From assembly GCA_021798015.1 (NCBI GenBank), contig JAJZYP010000004.1, forward strand, positions 1 to 44,410: a DNA stretch of 44,410 nucleotides. The letters are read 5' to 3'. Origin of the DNA: a bacterium. Its GTDB lineage: Bacteria; SZUA-79; Acidulodesulfobacterales; Acidulodesulfobacteraceae. The notes below the pieces were generated by a model. It was not told where the DNA came from. It made no database searches and saw nothing but the letters and a program-made list of their open reading frames with translations. This document shows positions 11,401 through 20,769 of the stretch, piece after piece (positions within the stretch are counted from its first letter, which is position 1; every line of letters begins with the position of its first letter). Made by a program: the position numbers and the translations under genes.

Positions 11401-11668
11401 TATATAATAGGCTTATCGGAATAATCTCTTCACAAAAAAAAACTTTTTTTTTCTTTAATAAATGGTTTGTTAGAAATAATGCGTTTTCAAAAAACGTTAA
11501 ATTTTTGTATAAATCCTTCGCCGATAGATAATTGTCGCACAAAAAAATCGATAAATCATTTTTAGAATTAAGCGAAAGGACGGCATCCAGTGCAAAAGCG
11601 GTTAAAGCCCCCTTTTTTAATCCCTGTCCTTCAGAAACCTTACTTTTAAAATCCAAATCTAAATTCAA
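8420..11668 (-). CDS. mfd: Transcription-repair coupling factor
   Basis: Mfd is the DNA translocase that removes RNA polymerase stalled at lesions and recruits UvrA, encoded further down the same strand. The 1082-residue protein shows a degenerate UvrB-like N-terminal region (including GEIIDIF), the RNA-polymerase-interacting region beginning near PGDFVVHNEFGIAKF, and a RecG-like helicase core with Walker A GDVGYGKTE, the box IDEEQKFG, SATPIPRTL and QLRGRVGRS, ending with the TRCF domain. The start is TTG, 8 nt after the ppdK stop, with a modest AAGG element upstream. It is slightly shorter than E. coli Mfd (1148 residues). Confidence 0.97.
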   Translation of the reverse strand: MNLDLDFKSKVSEGQGLKKGALTAFALDAVLSLNSKNDLSIFLCDNYLSAKDLYKNLTFFENALFLTNHLLKKKKVFFCEEIIPISLLYNIRTEKDAIVVLTPTTFFSKVPGFDSISKSLINIKKGVKFPRDKFISTLLSYGYEQINQIENQKEFAVRGEIIDIFNAEDSYPVRIDFFDEIVEDIKYFDLNTQRSFKNIDGFTIFPVKEDIYEKNLNLLDVVDNPILYMEKPKTELQNLLTQDINNKTLYVESLNKTNELLYYNLDELKVCHGNECSENPKNLFYSFKDFNNINFIKNFKYKNGQLNLKLIKKVFSGLIEKNYLIILVSKNEIHHQRLKDIFASIQMDEDKPESRFYIVIGEISAGIISKKHKFLIFTGEELFREHINLIEESPYKSSTPDFFNEISELNPGDFVVHNEFGIAKFTEIKKIAVTDIISDYFELLYEGGDKVFIPADKIYLIHKYIAASEENSPKLSRLGNKSWERAKIKAKEKIEEVVEDLKVLYAKRMTQRGFAFSEEDEVYREFEESFEFEETEDQARAIKDVFSDMRLNKPMDRLICGDVGYGKTEVAIRAAFKASMDGKQVALLAPTTLLVEQHYNNFKKRFEKYPVKIAYISRFVGKSEESKTLDRIKSGEIDIIIGTHKLLSEKIKFHDIGLLIIDEEQKFGAMQKERIKEIRSSIDVLAMSATPIPRTLYLSMSGIRDLSIINTPPAGRKNVITDIIEYDDKIIKDTVFKELKRGGQVYFIDNRISHLDEISKKIKKIMPDIRIGIVHGRLGSNNIENTMHLFYNKGYDMLLSTSIIESGLDNPNVNTIIINNAENLGLNQLYQLRGRVGRSHFQAYCLLVVGCGLVNLTDEQRKRLNAIKEYSELGAGFKLAMADLEIRGAGNILGGAQSGHIDAIGLEMCMQILKEEIEKMQNIILPPQINPEVKTNLSLYIPDSYINDSKIKLSIYRKLANCNSLDDVEAVRSELVDRFGKIPDLVKNLLSVEELKVYMKNSKVKLLEIKENEFIIEFHDSAKALSNALIRFVNDKDVLSEYIINFLGEFMIKLRPKKGVISSDKLGVSKIILQRLYSYVNI

Positions 11669-11676
11669 CTTTAACC

Positions 11677-14328
11677 TTAATTTTTGAGCGCCGCGTGAGC
11701 GGCAGAAATAATTGCAACGGGAACTCTATAAGGAGAGCAGCTTACATAGTCGAGATTTAAGTTATTACAAAATTCGATGGAACCTGGATCTCCGCCATGT
11801 TCTCCGCATATTCCAAGTTTAATATCCGGCCTCGCCTGCGTTCCCTTCTGTACCGCAATCTTCATGAGTTCGCCGACGCCATTTCTATCAAGCTCGATAA
11901 ATGGATCGGCTTTTAAAATATTTTTATTTAAATAATCCGGTAAAAATGAGCCTATATCATCCCTTGAAAAACCGAAAGCGGTCTGTGTTAAGTCGTTTGT
12001 TCCAAACGAAAAAAACTCCGCCTCTTTTGCAATTTCATCCGCAACCATACATGCCCGGGGAAGTTCAATCATTGTCCCTACAAGAAACTTAAGCTTAACC
12101 CCATAACTTGACATAACATCCTTAGCTTTTTTAACGACTAATTCCTTTAGCAATTTTATCTCTTCATATATGCCGACGACAGGAATCATAATTTCGGGTA
12201 TTATAATATTTCCGCTTTTATGAAATTCGCATGCCGCTTCCATAATAGCCTGAACTTGCATTTCATAAATCTCGGGATAACTAACCCCAAGCCTGCACCC
12301 CCTGTGTCCAAGCATAGGATTAACCTCATGAAGCGATACAACCTTTGTCTTTAACCTTTCATATGTCACATTCATAATATCTGCGAGCTCTTTTATCTCA
12401 CTTTCGGTTTTTGGTAAAAATTCATGGAGCGGCGGATCAAGTAAACGGATGTTAACCGAATGCCCCTTCATTTCATTATATAATTCAATAAAATCCGATT
12501 TTTGCATAGGTAGTAGTTTACCTAAGGCTTTTTGCCTTTCTTCCGCCGTCCCGGCAAGTATCATTTCTCTGACGGCTTTTATCCTGTCTCCCTTAAAAAA
12601 CATATGTTCTGTCCTGCAAAGCCCTATTCCTTCGGCGCCGTAACTTCTTGCAACCTTAGCATCCTCAGGGGTATCTGCGTTTGCCCGCACCCTTAATTTT
12701 CTAAATTCATTTGCAAAATTCATTATGGTTATAAAATCCTCATTTATCTCGGGAGTAACCATCTTTACCGGTCCCAAATAAATTTCCCCGTTTGAACCGT
12801 TTAAGGTTATAACATCACCCCTTTTTATTATCCTGTTCCCAACGATTATTTCACCCTTTTTTTCATTTATTTCAAGAGAAGAACAGCCTGTTATCGCACA
12901 CTTCCCCATTCCCCTTGCAACGACAGCCGCATGAGATGTCATCCCCCCCCTTGCCGTAAGGATTCCTTCGGCAACACTCATTCCGTGAATATCTTCCGGT
13001 GAGGTTTCCATCCTGACTAATATTACCTTTTTCCCCTTCTTTGTCTCCTCCTCCGCTTCTTCCGCCGAAAAAACAACTTCTCCGCTTGCGGCGCCCGGGG
13101 AGGCAGGTAACCCTTTTGCTAAAATATCCTTTTTAGACTTTGCATCCACTGTAGGATACATTAATTGAGCAATGGAGTTAGGATCTATTCTTAAGATAGC
13201 GGTTTTTTTGTCTATCATTCCTTCTTTTTCCATATCGACGGCTATAGTTACGGCAGCCTTAGCGGTTCTTTTACCCGTTCTAACCTGGAGCATATAAAGA
13301 ACGCCTTCCTGTATCGTAAATTCTAAATCAAGCATTTCTTTATAGTGTTTTTCCAAAAGCCTTGCATACTCCAAAAGATCTTTATATACCGAAGGCATAG
13401 CATGTTCAAGCGAGACATCGTTTGGATTTTTCTTCGAGATTTCATTTATAGGCTGAGGGGTTCTGATTCCCGCAACAACATCTTCTCCCTGAGCGTTTAT
13501 AAGGTACTCTCCATAAAAACCGTTTTCCCCCGTTGACGGATTCCTTGTAAAAGCAACGCCTGTTGCCGATGTATTCCCCATGTTTCCATATACCATAGAA
13601 ACCACATTAACGGCTGTCCCCCAATCCTCCGAAATTTTGTTAAGTTTTCTATAGGTAATAGCCCTTGGTACATTCCATGATTCAAATACCGCCGATATTC
13701 CCATCCACAATTGTGTCTCAGGGTCATCGGGAAAAACTATGCCTTTTGCTTTTTTAACCACATCCTTGAATTCATAAACAAGGTCTTTGAGGTCGTCAGG
13801 GCTAAGTTCGTTATCATTTTTAACATTCCTTTCTTTCTTTTTCTTTTCGAGAGCTGATTCCATAATACCAGAATCTATGCCTAAAACCACATTCGAAAAC
13901 ATCTGGACAAATCTTCTGTATGTATCATAAGCAAATCTTTTGTTCTTTGATTTATTTATAAGCCCCTTAACTGTTTCATCGTTTAATCCTAAATTAAGAA
14001 CGGTATCCATCATACCCGGCATAGAAATCCTTGCGCCGCTTCTGACAGAAACCAAAAGAGGATTTAAAGCATCGCCAAACCTTGCGCCCATTGCTTCTTC
14101 AACCATTTTGAGGCTATTAATAACTTCATTCTTTAACCCTTCGGGATATTTTTTGTTATGTTTATAATAGTATGTACAAACCTCCGTGGTTATAGTAAAA
14201 CCTGAAGGCACCCTTATCCCGATATTTGTCATCTCGGCAAGTCCAGCCCCTTTTCCACCCAGAAGATTTTTCATCGAACCAACGCCGTCGGCTTTCTTAT
14301 TTCCAAAAAAATAGACATACTTTGCCAT
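11677..14328 (-). CDS. ppdK: Pyruvate, phosphate dikinase
   Basis: This enzyme interconverts pyruvate + ATP + Pi and PEP + AMP + PPi, allowing gluconeogenesis from acetate or pyruvate, or PPi-linked glycolysis. The ATG at 14328 has GGAGG six nt upstream and is preferred to a TTG 12 nt further out that falls inside that ribosome site. The 883-residue product has the full order: nucleotide-binding N-domain (GGKGAGLAEM), the swivelling phosphohistidine domain (GGMTSHAAVVARGMGK) and the PEP/pyruvate barrel (LGHRGCRLG, GTMIELPRAC, CGEHGGDP). Together with acs on the same strand it gives a route from acetate toward PEP if pyruvate synthase is encoded elsewhere. Confidence 0.97.
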   Translation of the reverse strand: MAKYVYFFGNKKADGVGSMKNLLGGKGAGLAEMTNIGIRVPSGFTITTEVCTYYYKHNKKYPEGLKNEVINSLKMVEEAMGARFGDALNPLLVSVRSGARISMPGMMDTVLNLGLNDETVKGLINKSKNKRFAYDTYRRFVQMFSNVVLGIDSGIMESALEKKKKERNVKNDNELSPDDLKDLVYEFKDVVKKAKGIVFPDDPETQLWMGISAVFESWNVPRAITYRKLNKISEDWGTAVNVVSMVYGNMGNTSATGVAFTRNPSTGENGFYGEYLINAQGEDVVAGIRTPQPINEISKKNPNDVSLEHAMPSVYKDLLEYARLLEKHYKEMLDLEFTIQEGVLYMLQVRTGKRTAKAAVTIAVDMEKEGMIDKKTAILRIDPNSIAQLMYPTVDAKSKKDILAKGLPASPGAASGEVVFSAEEAEEETKKGKKVILVRMETSPEDIHGMSVAEGILTARGGMTSHAAVVARGMGKCAITGCSSLEINEKKGEIIVGNRIIKRGDVITLNGSNGEIYLGPVKMVTPEINEDFITIMNFANEFRKLRVRANADTPEDAKVARSYGAEGIGLCRTEHMFFKGDRIKAVREMILAGTAEERQKALGKLLPMQKSDFIELYNEMKGHSVNIRLLDPPLHEFLPKTESEIKELADIMNVTYERLKTKVVSLHEVNPMLGHRGCRLGVSYPEIYEMQVQAIMEAACEFHKSGNIIIPEIMIPVVGIYEEIKLLKELVVKKAKDVMSSYGVKLKFLVGTMIELPRACMVADEIAKEAEFFSFGTNDLTQTAFGFSRDDIGSFLPDYLNKNILKADPFIELDRNGVGELMKIAVQKGTQARPDIKLGICGEHGGDPGSIEFCNNLNLDYVSCSPYRVPVAIISAAHAALKN

Positions 14329-14417
14329 AGTATCCTCCAATCAAAATGTAATTTTTATAATTTTTATAATATTATTATTATAACGATATAAAATGCAAAC
14401 AATACAAACAAATAAAA

Positions 14418-16556
14418 TTAATAGGACAAATTTGAGAAATCACAAAGATTTTTGAGTAAATTCAAAATATTGTTCAATAGCCCCAATCTTGAGTTTTTGA
14501 CATCTTCGTTATCGGTTAATACTAAAACTCCATCAAAAAAATTATTAATAGGTTTTACAAGGGTATGAAAATGATTCATAACCTTAAAATAATCATTTTT
14601 TTTCAAAAAAGAAACAGCCTCTCTTTTAACGGTTTCAAATGTTTTATAAAGATGAATTTCATCTGGCAAAGTGAATTTATTAATGTCAAAATCCAGAATA
14701 CCGCCATAATTTAAAGTAATATTGTTAATTCGCTTATATACCTGCGATAATTCGTAAAGTTCCTCATGCAGCTTATATTTGGAAATGAAATCTATTTTTA
14801 AATATGATGTATAAAAACCCTCGGCACAATCTTCTTTAATTACGGATGCTATTTCGTCAGCTTTATATCCTGAAGATGCAAGAAAATTTTTAAATCTTGT
14901 ATTTGCAAAATTAATTAAAGATGCTTTTAATTCATTTAAATTAAGCTTTTTCTCCTTAAAAAAATTATTAAAATAAAAATTAAAAATCTGTTCTACCTGA
15001 ATAATATATTTCTTTTCCAAAATAACTTCTATTATTCCTATCATAGCCCTTCTTAAATAAAAAGGATCGGATTCACCTGTCGGAAGCCTTTTCAACATCA
15101 CAAACGAAAAAATTGTGTCGAATTTATCGGACAACGAGCATAAAGCCGATAAATTATTCGACGGCATAATCCTTTTTTTAGCTTTAACGATAGGGTAGTA
15201 ATGCTCCTCTATCGCAAGGCATACGGCTCCCTCTTCTTTTGCCTTTTTTGCATAAATTTTGCCCGCTATTCCCTGCATCTCCGGAAATTCATATACAACA
15301 TGGGTTGTAAGGTCAAATTTTAATAAGTTGGCGGCACGGCTAAATTGTAATACGTCATTTTCGGCAAAATTATATTCCTTAGCCATGAACAATCCTAAAC
15401 TCTTTACTCTTTCCATTTTATCAAAATACGACCCCAAACCTTCATAAAATAAAATGTCTTTAGTCTTTTCAACAAAATATGAAAGCGGATTTTTGATATC
15501 TTCTTTATAAAAAAAATCGGCATCGGCAAGTCTTGCCACCAAAACCTTCGAATAACCGGAACGAATATTATTTTCTAATTCCTGCCTATTCGTTTGTAAA
15601 TTTTGAGGCGTAATATCAGCAATGCCTATAAAAGAGGACGCTAAATTAGCCTCGCCTTTTACTAAATTATCCTTATTTTTTAAAGGAAAAAATCTCTGAT
15701 GTTTTCGCATAACTATTGATAAAAGCTCCTCAGGAATGGATAGGAATTTTTTGTCAAAATTGCCCGTAATAGCGTGCGGCATTTCGGTCAGCCCTACTAT
15801 TTCATCCATAAAATCGTCTTCATATTCGGCTACGTCTAAGTTTAATCTTTCGGCGATAGTTTCAAGTTCTTTTTCTATGAATGCCCGCCTGCCCTCATTT
15901 TTTAAAATAATACCGTTTGAGGAAATTAGTTTAAAATAATCTTTTGAATTATCGACTTTTGTATATGATGTTTTGCGCGAACCCTTTCCTGTAAGATAAG
16001 TATAACCTGCCGCCTTAATATCCCCATAATAAAATCTAAGGGGTTTCCCGTCAAAAAGCGATAATATCCATAAAATCGGCCTTGGATAACGAGTATCTTT
16101 GTCTAACCAAAACATAGACTTCTTAAAAGGGAGGTTCTTAATAATATTTGGGATATTTTCGCTTAACAAATCTTTTAATAATCTTCCTTTTATAATCTTT
16201 TTATAAGCCACATAAGGTCTTTTTTTTTGGTTAATTACATATAGTTTTTTGTGGTTTAAAATCCCATTTTTTTTCATAAATTGGATTAAAGGCAAAGCCG
16301 GCAAATCCCCGTGATAAGATATATTTAAGGGAGGGCCCACGATCTCGATTTCTCTATCAAGTGTCTTAAAAGGCAGGTGTTTAATGAAAACAACGACACG
16401 CCTTGGCGTTGAAAACGATTGAATATCAGGTTTTTCCTGAAGCAATACATCATTTTCAAAAAAACTTTTAAGGCGGTCCGAAATGGCAGCAGGAATAGCC
16501 TTTACCTCGCCATAAGGAAGTTCTCCTGAACCAACTTCCAATAAATATTCACTCAC
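14418..16556 (-). CDS. glyS: Glycyl-tRNA synthetase beta subunit
   Basis: GlyS is the tRNA-recognising subunit of the bacterial alpha2beta2 glycyl-tRNA synthetase. The 712-residue length and the N-terminal signature LLEVGSGELPYGEV with FSTPRRVVVF are typical, as are the central MRKHQRFFP and the HD-like EFPEMQGIAGKIYA, and the C-terminal anticodon-binding region. The start is GTG with only a weak ribosome site. It lies 59 nt downstream of glyQ, the usual pairing, and is followed by a 90-nt gap to ppdK. Confidence 0.97.
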   Translation of the reverse strand: MSEYLLEVGSGELPYGEVKAIPAAISDRLKSFFENDVLLQEKPDIQSFSTPRRVVVFIKHLPFKTLDREIEIVGPPLNISYHGDLPALPLIQFMKKNGILNHKKLYVINQKKRPYVAYKKIIKGRLLKDLLSENIPNIIKNLPFKKSMFWLDKDTRYPRPILWILSLFDGKPLRFYYGDIKAAGYTYLTGKGSRKTSYTKVDNSKDYFKLISSNGIILKNEGRRAFIEKELETIAERLNLDVAEYEDDFMDEIVGLTEMPHAITGNFDKKFLSIPEELLSIVMRKHQRFFPLKNKDNLVKGEANLASSFIGIADITPQNLQTNRQELENNIRSGYSKVLVARLADADFFYKEDIKNPLSYFVEKTKDILFYEGLGSYFDKMERVKSLGLFMAKEYNFAENDVLQFSRAANLLKFDLTTHVVYEFPEMQGIAGKIYAKKAKEEGAVCLAIEEHYYPIVKAKKRIMPSNNLSALCSLSDKFDTIFSFVMLKRLPTGESDPFYLRRAMIGIIEVILEKKYIIQVEQIFNFYFNNFFKEKKLNLNELKASLINFANTRFKNFLASSGYKADEIASVIKEDCAEGFYTSYLKIDFISKYKLHEELYELSQVYKRINNITLNYGGILDFDINKFTLPDEIHLYKTFETVKREAVSFLKKNDYFKVMNHFHTLVKPINNFFDGVLVLTDNEDVKNSRLGLLNNILNLLKNLCDFSNLSY

Positions 16557-16615
16557 GGTATCATAACCATTTAAATATTATGGGTAAAAATAAAACTTGC
16601 AAATCCGAATTTAAT

Positions 16616-17497
16616 TTATTTAACATCATCTTTGTTTATATTATTTGCGTAAAGTTTAGCGCAACCCTCAGCCAAACTTCTAACCCTTAATATATAATTC
16701 ATTCTTTCAGAAACGCTTATAAGTCCTCTTGCGTCCAATAAATTAAAAACATGGGAACATTTAAGGCAATATTCATAGGCGGGTTTAACAAGCTCCACAT
16801 TTTCTAATAGAAGAAGCCTTTTTGATTCCTTTTCATAAATATCAAAAAGCGTGAATAATGCTTCCCCGCCTGCAAATTCAAAGCTATATGTAGAAAATTG
16901 AAGCTCGTCATCTTTATGAATATCGCCATATTTTAGATTTTCGTTCCACTGCAAATCAAAAACATTGTCTTTATCCTGAAGATACATTGCAATTCTTTCT
17001 AATCCATAAGTAATTTCGATCGCAGGTTTAATAAGAGGGGTGCCGCCAATCTGTTGGAAATAAGTAAATTGGGTAATTTCCATGCCGTCAAGCCAGACCT
17101 CCCAGCCAAGACCCCATGCTCCTAAAGTCGGAGATTCCCAATCATCCTCTACAAACCTTATATCGTGCATATCAGGATTAATTCCGACACTTTCCAAGCT
17201 TTTAAGATAAATCTCTTGAATATTTTTTATATATGGCTGAATAATCACCTGAAACTGATAGTACCTTCCAAGCCTATTAGGATTTTGTCCATACCTCCCG
17301 TCGGTAGGCCTTCTTGAAGGCTGGACATAGGCAACCCTCCAGTCATCTCCTTTTAGACACTTGAGAAAGGTATAAGGCGCAAAAGTGGCAGCCCCAACCT
17401 CTATATCATATGGTTGGAGAATAACACATCCAAAATTAGACCAAAAATTTTGGAGTTTAAATATTAAATGTTGAAAATCTAAGTTTTTGATTTTGAT
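16616..17497 (-). CDS. glyQ: Glycyl-tRNA synthetase alpha subunit, apparent non-canonical (ATC) start
   Basis: GlyQ is the catalytic subunit that activates glycine and charges tRNA-Gly with GlyS. Conserved features run far upstream of the first ATG/GTG/TTG in frame (the GTG at 17248, inside QFQVIIQPY): [36 protein letters not shown] and [12 protein letters not shown] all read in frame, followed by [15 protein letters not shown] and [12 protein letters not shown]. The in-frame stop at 17512-17510 limits the start, and no ATG, GTG or TTG occurs between it and the conserved region. The best candidate is ATC at 17497, with AAAGGG ending 8 nt upstream, giving 293 residues, the normal family length. 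A sequencing error is the alternative. Confidence 0.9.
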   Translation of the reverse strand: MKIKNLDFQHLIFKLQNFWSNFGCVILQPYDIEVGAATFAPYTFLKCLKGDDWRVAYVQPSRRPTDGRYGQNPNRLGRYYQFQVIIQPYIKNIQEIYLKSLESVGINPDMHDIRFVEDDWESPTLGAWGLGWEVWLDGMEITQFTYFQQIGGTPLIKPAIEITYGLERIAMYLQDKDNVFDLQWNENLKYGDIHKDDELQFSTYSFEFAGGEALFTLFDIYEKESKRLLLLENVELVKPAYEYCLKCSHVFNLLDARGLISVSERMNYILRVRSLAEGCAKLYANNINKDDVK

Positions 17498-17567
17498 ATA
17501 TTGTACCCTTTAAAATTAGTATGGAAAATTTTTACATATCATATTTATATTAAAGGATAACATTATA

Positions 17568-18491
17568 CTAAAGGGCAAGCATATTTTCAATAGATTTTCT
17601 TGCTTGAATTCTGATATCCTCGGGAATTTTTATAATATTTTTCATATTTGTCAAAGAATTTATAATGTCTTCCAGATGGGTTTTTTTCATATTTGGACAT
17701 ACAAGACCTTTGTTTGATGAAATAAAAACCTTATTAGGATTTTCCTTTTCCATTTTATACATTATGCCGCGTTCCGTTCCAATAATAAAGTATTTTGCAT
17801 TCGACTCACGAACAAACTTATACATGCCTGAGGTTGAAGAAACATGATCCGCAACATCGATAGTCTCGGGAGTCGATTCCGGATGGGCTACGAACACGGC
17901 TCCGGGATATTCTTCCTTGAGAACTTTAATATTTTCCGGTGTGGTCCTCTTGTGAGGAGGACAATATCCCGGCCAATTTATTATCTCCTTATCCGTAAAT
18001 CTTTGCGCATAACTTCCCAAATTTTTATCCGGAACCATTATGACTCTTCTCCCGGACAAAGAATTTACAACCTTAACCACATTGGCAGAGGTGCAACATA
18101 TATCGGAAACCGCTTTGCATTCAGCAGATGTATTCACATAGGCAACCACAGGGGCGCCCGGATAATCGTTTTTTAAATTAATAATATCTTTGGCGGTTAT
18201 CATATCGACCATCGGGCATCCGGCATTTTCGTTCGGAAGAATAACAATTTTATCAGGATTCATAATAGCGGCGCTCTCCGCCATAAATCTGACGCCGCAA
18301 AATACAATAATATTTGCATCGGTTTTATTCGCTTTAATCGAAAGCTCCAATGAATCCCCCTGAAAATCAGCAATTTCTTGAATCTCATCCCTTTGGTAAT
18401 TATGAGCCAGCAATATCGCATTTTTCTTTTTCAATAAGTCTTTTATTACTTCCTGTTTTGTTTTTATATCGTTTTTGTCATTTGTATCCAT
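17568..18491 (-). CDS. nadA: Quinolinate synthase A
   Basis: NadA condenses iminoaspartate with dihydroxyacetone phosphate to quinolinate in de novo NAD synthesis, using a [4Fe-4S] cluster. The 307-residue protein shows the family pattern LLAHNYQRDEIQEIADFQGDSL near the N-terminus (cited in part) and three candidate cluster cysteines, in YVNTSAECKAVSD, WPGYCPPHKR and GLVCPNMKKT. GAGAGG upstream supports the ATG at 18491. No nadB or nadC is present; the gene sits between acs (47-nt gap) and glyQ (70-nt gap) on the same strand. Confidence 0.96.
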   Translation of the reverse strand: MDTNDKNDIKTKQEVIKDLLKKKNAILLAHNYQRDEIQEIADFQGDSLELSIKANKTDANIIVFCGVRFMAESAAIMNPDKIVILPNENAGCPMVDMITAKDIINLKNDYPGAPVVAYVNTSAECKAVSDICCTSANVVKVVNSLSGRRVIMVPDKNLGSYAQRFTDKEIINWPGYCPPHKRTTPENIKVLKEEYPGAVFVAHPESTPETIDVADHVSSTSGMYKFVRESNAKYFIIGTERGIMYKMEKENPNKVFISSNKGLVCPNMKKTHLEDIINSLTNMKNIIKIPEDIRIQARKSIENMLAL

Positions 18492-18538
18492 CTTTTTTAT
18501 CTTTCCTCTCCAAAATGTTCAATATCTTTCGGTTTTCT

Positions 18539-20632
18539 CTATGTTATAACGACTCCTTCTCCCTGCACGAGCAGTCTAATCTTTTCCACGGCTTCAGGAT
18601 TGGCAAGCGTTGTAATATCCCCAATATCAAATTTATTTGGTATAGCAGAAAGCACACGGCGCATGATTTTGCCTGAACGCGTTTTAGGCATATCGGGAAC
18701 AACATAAACATACTTTGGCCTTGCTATCTTGCCAATCTCTTTCTCGATGGTTGAAATCACCTTTTGAATAACTTCCCGCTCTTTGCCTTCAAAACCCGGT
18801 TCTAGTGTTATATAAACGGCAGGCGCTCTGCCTTTTGTTTCGTCTATAATCGGCACTGCGGCGGCTTCCGCTACCTCAGGCAGGGTTAAACACGCGGATT
18901 CCAGTTCCTTTGTTCCAAGACGATGTCCCGAAACATTTATTACATCGTCTATCCTTCCTAAAATCCTATAATATCCGTCAGAAGCGTCCACGGCGCCGTC
19001 GCCTGCAAAGTACGGCCAATCATGCCAATTTTTACTATCTTTGTTTTTATTATATTTTGAATAGTAAGTATTTACAAAGCGCTCGGGGTCGCCCCAAATC
19101 GTTTGCATAATGCCGGGCCACGGATTTTTTATGCATATATTCCCCGCCTTTCCCGAACCCGCTTTAATCTCTTCTCCATTCTCGTCATAAATAACGGGGT
19201 ATATACCCGGTAAACCGGGACCCGCGCTTCCAGGCTTCATCGGCTCGAGAGCAGGGACAGTGCTGCATAGGAAGCCACCGTTTTCTGTCTGCCACCATGT
19301 ATCTACGATAACAGCCTCTTTCTTGCCGACAATTTCATAATACCATTTCCATACGTCAGGCTCTATCGGCTCTCCCACTGTCGTCATATGCTTGAAATGG
19401 TAGTTATACTTCTTTGGCTCATCGGGACCGATTTTTCGTAACATACGGATAGATGTAGGAGAGGTGTGAAAGATATTTACATTAAGTCTTTCTGCAATCC
19501 TCCATACTCTGCCTGCATCGGGACAAGTCGGAACACCTTCATAAATTACACTTGTTGCCGCTAATGCCAACGGGCCGTAAACGATGTATGAATGGCCGGT
19601 AATCCAGCCTATATCAGCCATACACCAGTACACATCTTCGGGGTGTATATCCTGTATATATTTGGATGTTCCAACTACATAGGATAAATATCCACCTATG
19701 CTGTGCTGCACACCCTTAGGCTTACCCGTCGTCCCGCTGGTGTACATGATAAACAAGGGCGCTTCCGCCGGCAATGGTACCGGTTCGACACGTTTGCCGC
19801 GGAAATCTTTAAGGACATCGTCTATAAAAAAATCACGGCCTTTTACCATCGGTGATTTTGAAACATATTTATCAGGGTACCGCCTCCATACAAGAACCTT
19901 ATCGACAGGCTGACCAAGATCTTTCGCTCTTTCCACAGCTATATCGGCATTTAATTTGTGATCGATTAGGTTACCGGATCTATAATAACCATCTATCGTA
20001 ACAAGTACCCTGCTTCCTGAATCGGCAATCCTGTCGCCGCATGCTTGACCGCTAAAACCGCCGTAAACTTCGGAATGAATAATACCGAGCCTTGCGCTCG
20101 CAAGCATACTAATAGGAAGCTCAGGAACCATTGGAAGATGGAAGGTTATCCTATCACCTGTTTTAAGTCCCGCAAACTGCCGTAAAAGCGCTGAAAACTC
20201 GTTTATCCTTGTATAAAGCTCCTGATATGTGATTACTATATGGGATTCCACTTCAGGCTCCGGTACAAATATCAACGCGGCTTTATTTTTGTACTTTGCT
20301 AAATGTCTATCGACACAGTTATAAGATGCGTTTAGTTTACCGCCGACAAACCATTTCCAAAAAGGCGGATTGTTTGTATCGAGTGTTGTATGCCAATATT
20401 TATCCCAGGTAAGCATATCGGCGTATTCCCTAAAACATTCGGGAAAATTCTCCATCTTAAAACGTTCACGGATATTTGGATCAGCCATGTTAGCTTGCGC
20501 AATAAATTTAACGGATGGACTGACCAACGCTTCTTCTTTCCAGTGAACAGAGATTTGGGCTTCAGTTGCCTCAACGCCTTCCGAACTAACGGCATTTTTA
20601 TCATTTTTATTCCTATTCTTAATATCACTCAC
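18539..20632 (-). CDS. acs: Acetyl-CoA synthetase (AMP-forming)
   Basis: Acs activates acetate to acetyl-CoA through acetyl-AMP. The 697-residue protein has the ANL-family motifs: P-loop YTSGTTGKPKGVQH near residue 300, DTWWQTENGG, the hinge region around YRILGRIDDVINVSGHR, and the C-terminal PKTRSGKIMRR whose lysine is the classic acetylation site. The start is GTG with AAGGAG at ideal spacing. It is somewhat longer than E. coli Acs (652) through an N-terminal extension of about 45 residues. It heads the minus-strand housekeeping run and is divergent from trpS across a 137-nt region. Confidence 0.96.
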   Translation of the reverse strand: MSDIKNRNKNDKNAVSSEGVEATEAQISVHWKEEALVSPSVKFIAQANMADPNIRERFKMENFPECFREYADMLTWDKYWHTTLDTNNPPFWKWFVGGKLNASYNCVDRHLAKYKNKAALIFVPEPEVESHIVITYQELYTRINEFSALLRQFAGLKTGDRITFHLPMVPELPISMLASARLGIIHSEVYGGFSGQACGDRIADSGSRVLVTIDGYYRSGNLIDHKLNADIAVERAKDLGQPVDKVLVWRRYPDKYVSKSPMVKGRDFFIDDVLKDFRGKRVEPVPLPAEAPLFIMYTSGTTGKPKGVQHSIGGYLSYVVGTSKYIQDIHPEDVYWCMADIGWITGHSYIVYGPLALAATSVIYEGVPTCPDAGRVWRIAERLNVNIFHTSPTSIRMLRKIGPDEPKKYNYHFKHMTTVGEPIEPDVWKWYYEIVGKKEAVIVDTWWQTENGGFLCSTVPALEPMKPGSAGPGLPGIYPVIYDENGEEIKAGSGKAGNICIKNPWPGIMQTIWGDPERFVNTYYSKYNKNKDSKNWHDWPYFAGDGAVDASDGYYRILGRIDDVINVSGHRLGTKELESACLTLPEVAEAAAVPIIDETKGRAPAVYITLEPGFEGKEREVIQKVISTIEKEIGKIARPKYVYVVPDMPKTRSGKIMRRVLSAIPNKFDIGDITTLANPEAVEKIRLLVQGEGVVIT

Positions 20633-20769
20633 AAATATTCTCCTTATTATTCATTATTTTTGTTTTCGTGAAACTTGCGAAATTGATTTTATTCTTGTTT
20701 ATATTATTATAACATATTATAATTTAACTTCCACATATAAAACCAATGTCTAAATAGGTGCAAACAATA
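20633..20769. promoter_or_regulatory. Divergent promoter region between acs and trpS
   Basis: This 137-nt AT-rich region must carry promoters for both directions. On the plus strand TTGATT at 20683-20688 and TATTAT at 20705-20710 (16-nt spacer) form a plausible sigma70 promoter for trpS, with AGGTG at 20756-20760 as the ribosome site. No acs promoter stands out on the other strand. The region is too short for a T-box leader and I see no tryptophan leader peptide. Confidence 0.35.

Noticed and set aside
16616-17248. glyQ as an N-terminally truncated gene starting at GTG 17248
   Set aside because: Conserved GlyQ sequence continues in frame upstream to about 17470, so the gene is complete and only the start codon is unusual.
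20633-20769. A T-box or leader-peptide attenuator for trpS
   Set aside because: The upstream region is too short and no Trp-rich leader or terminator hairpin is seen.
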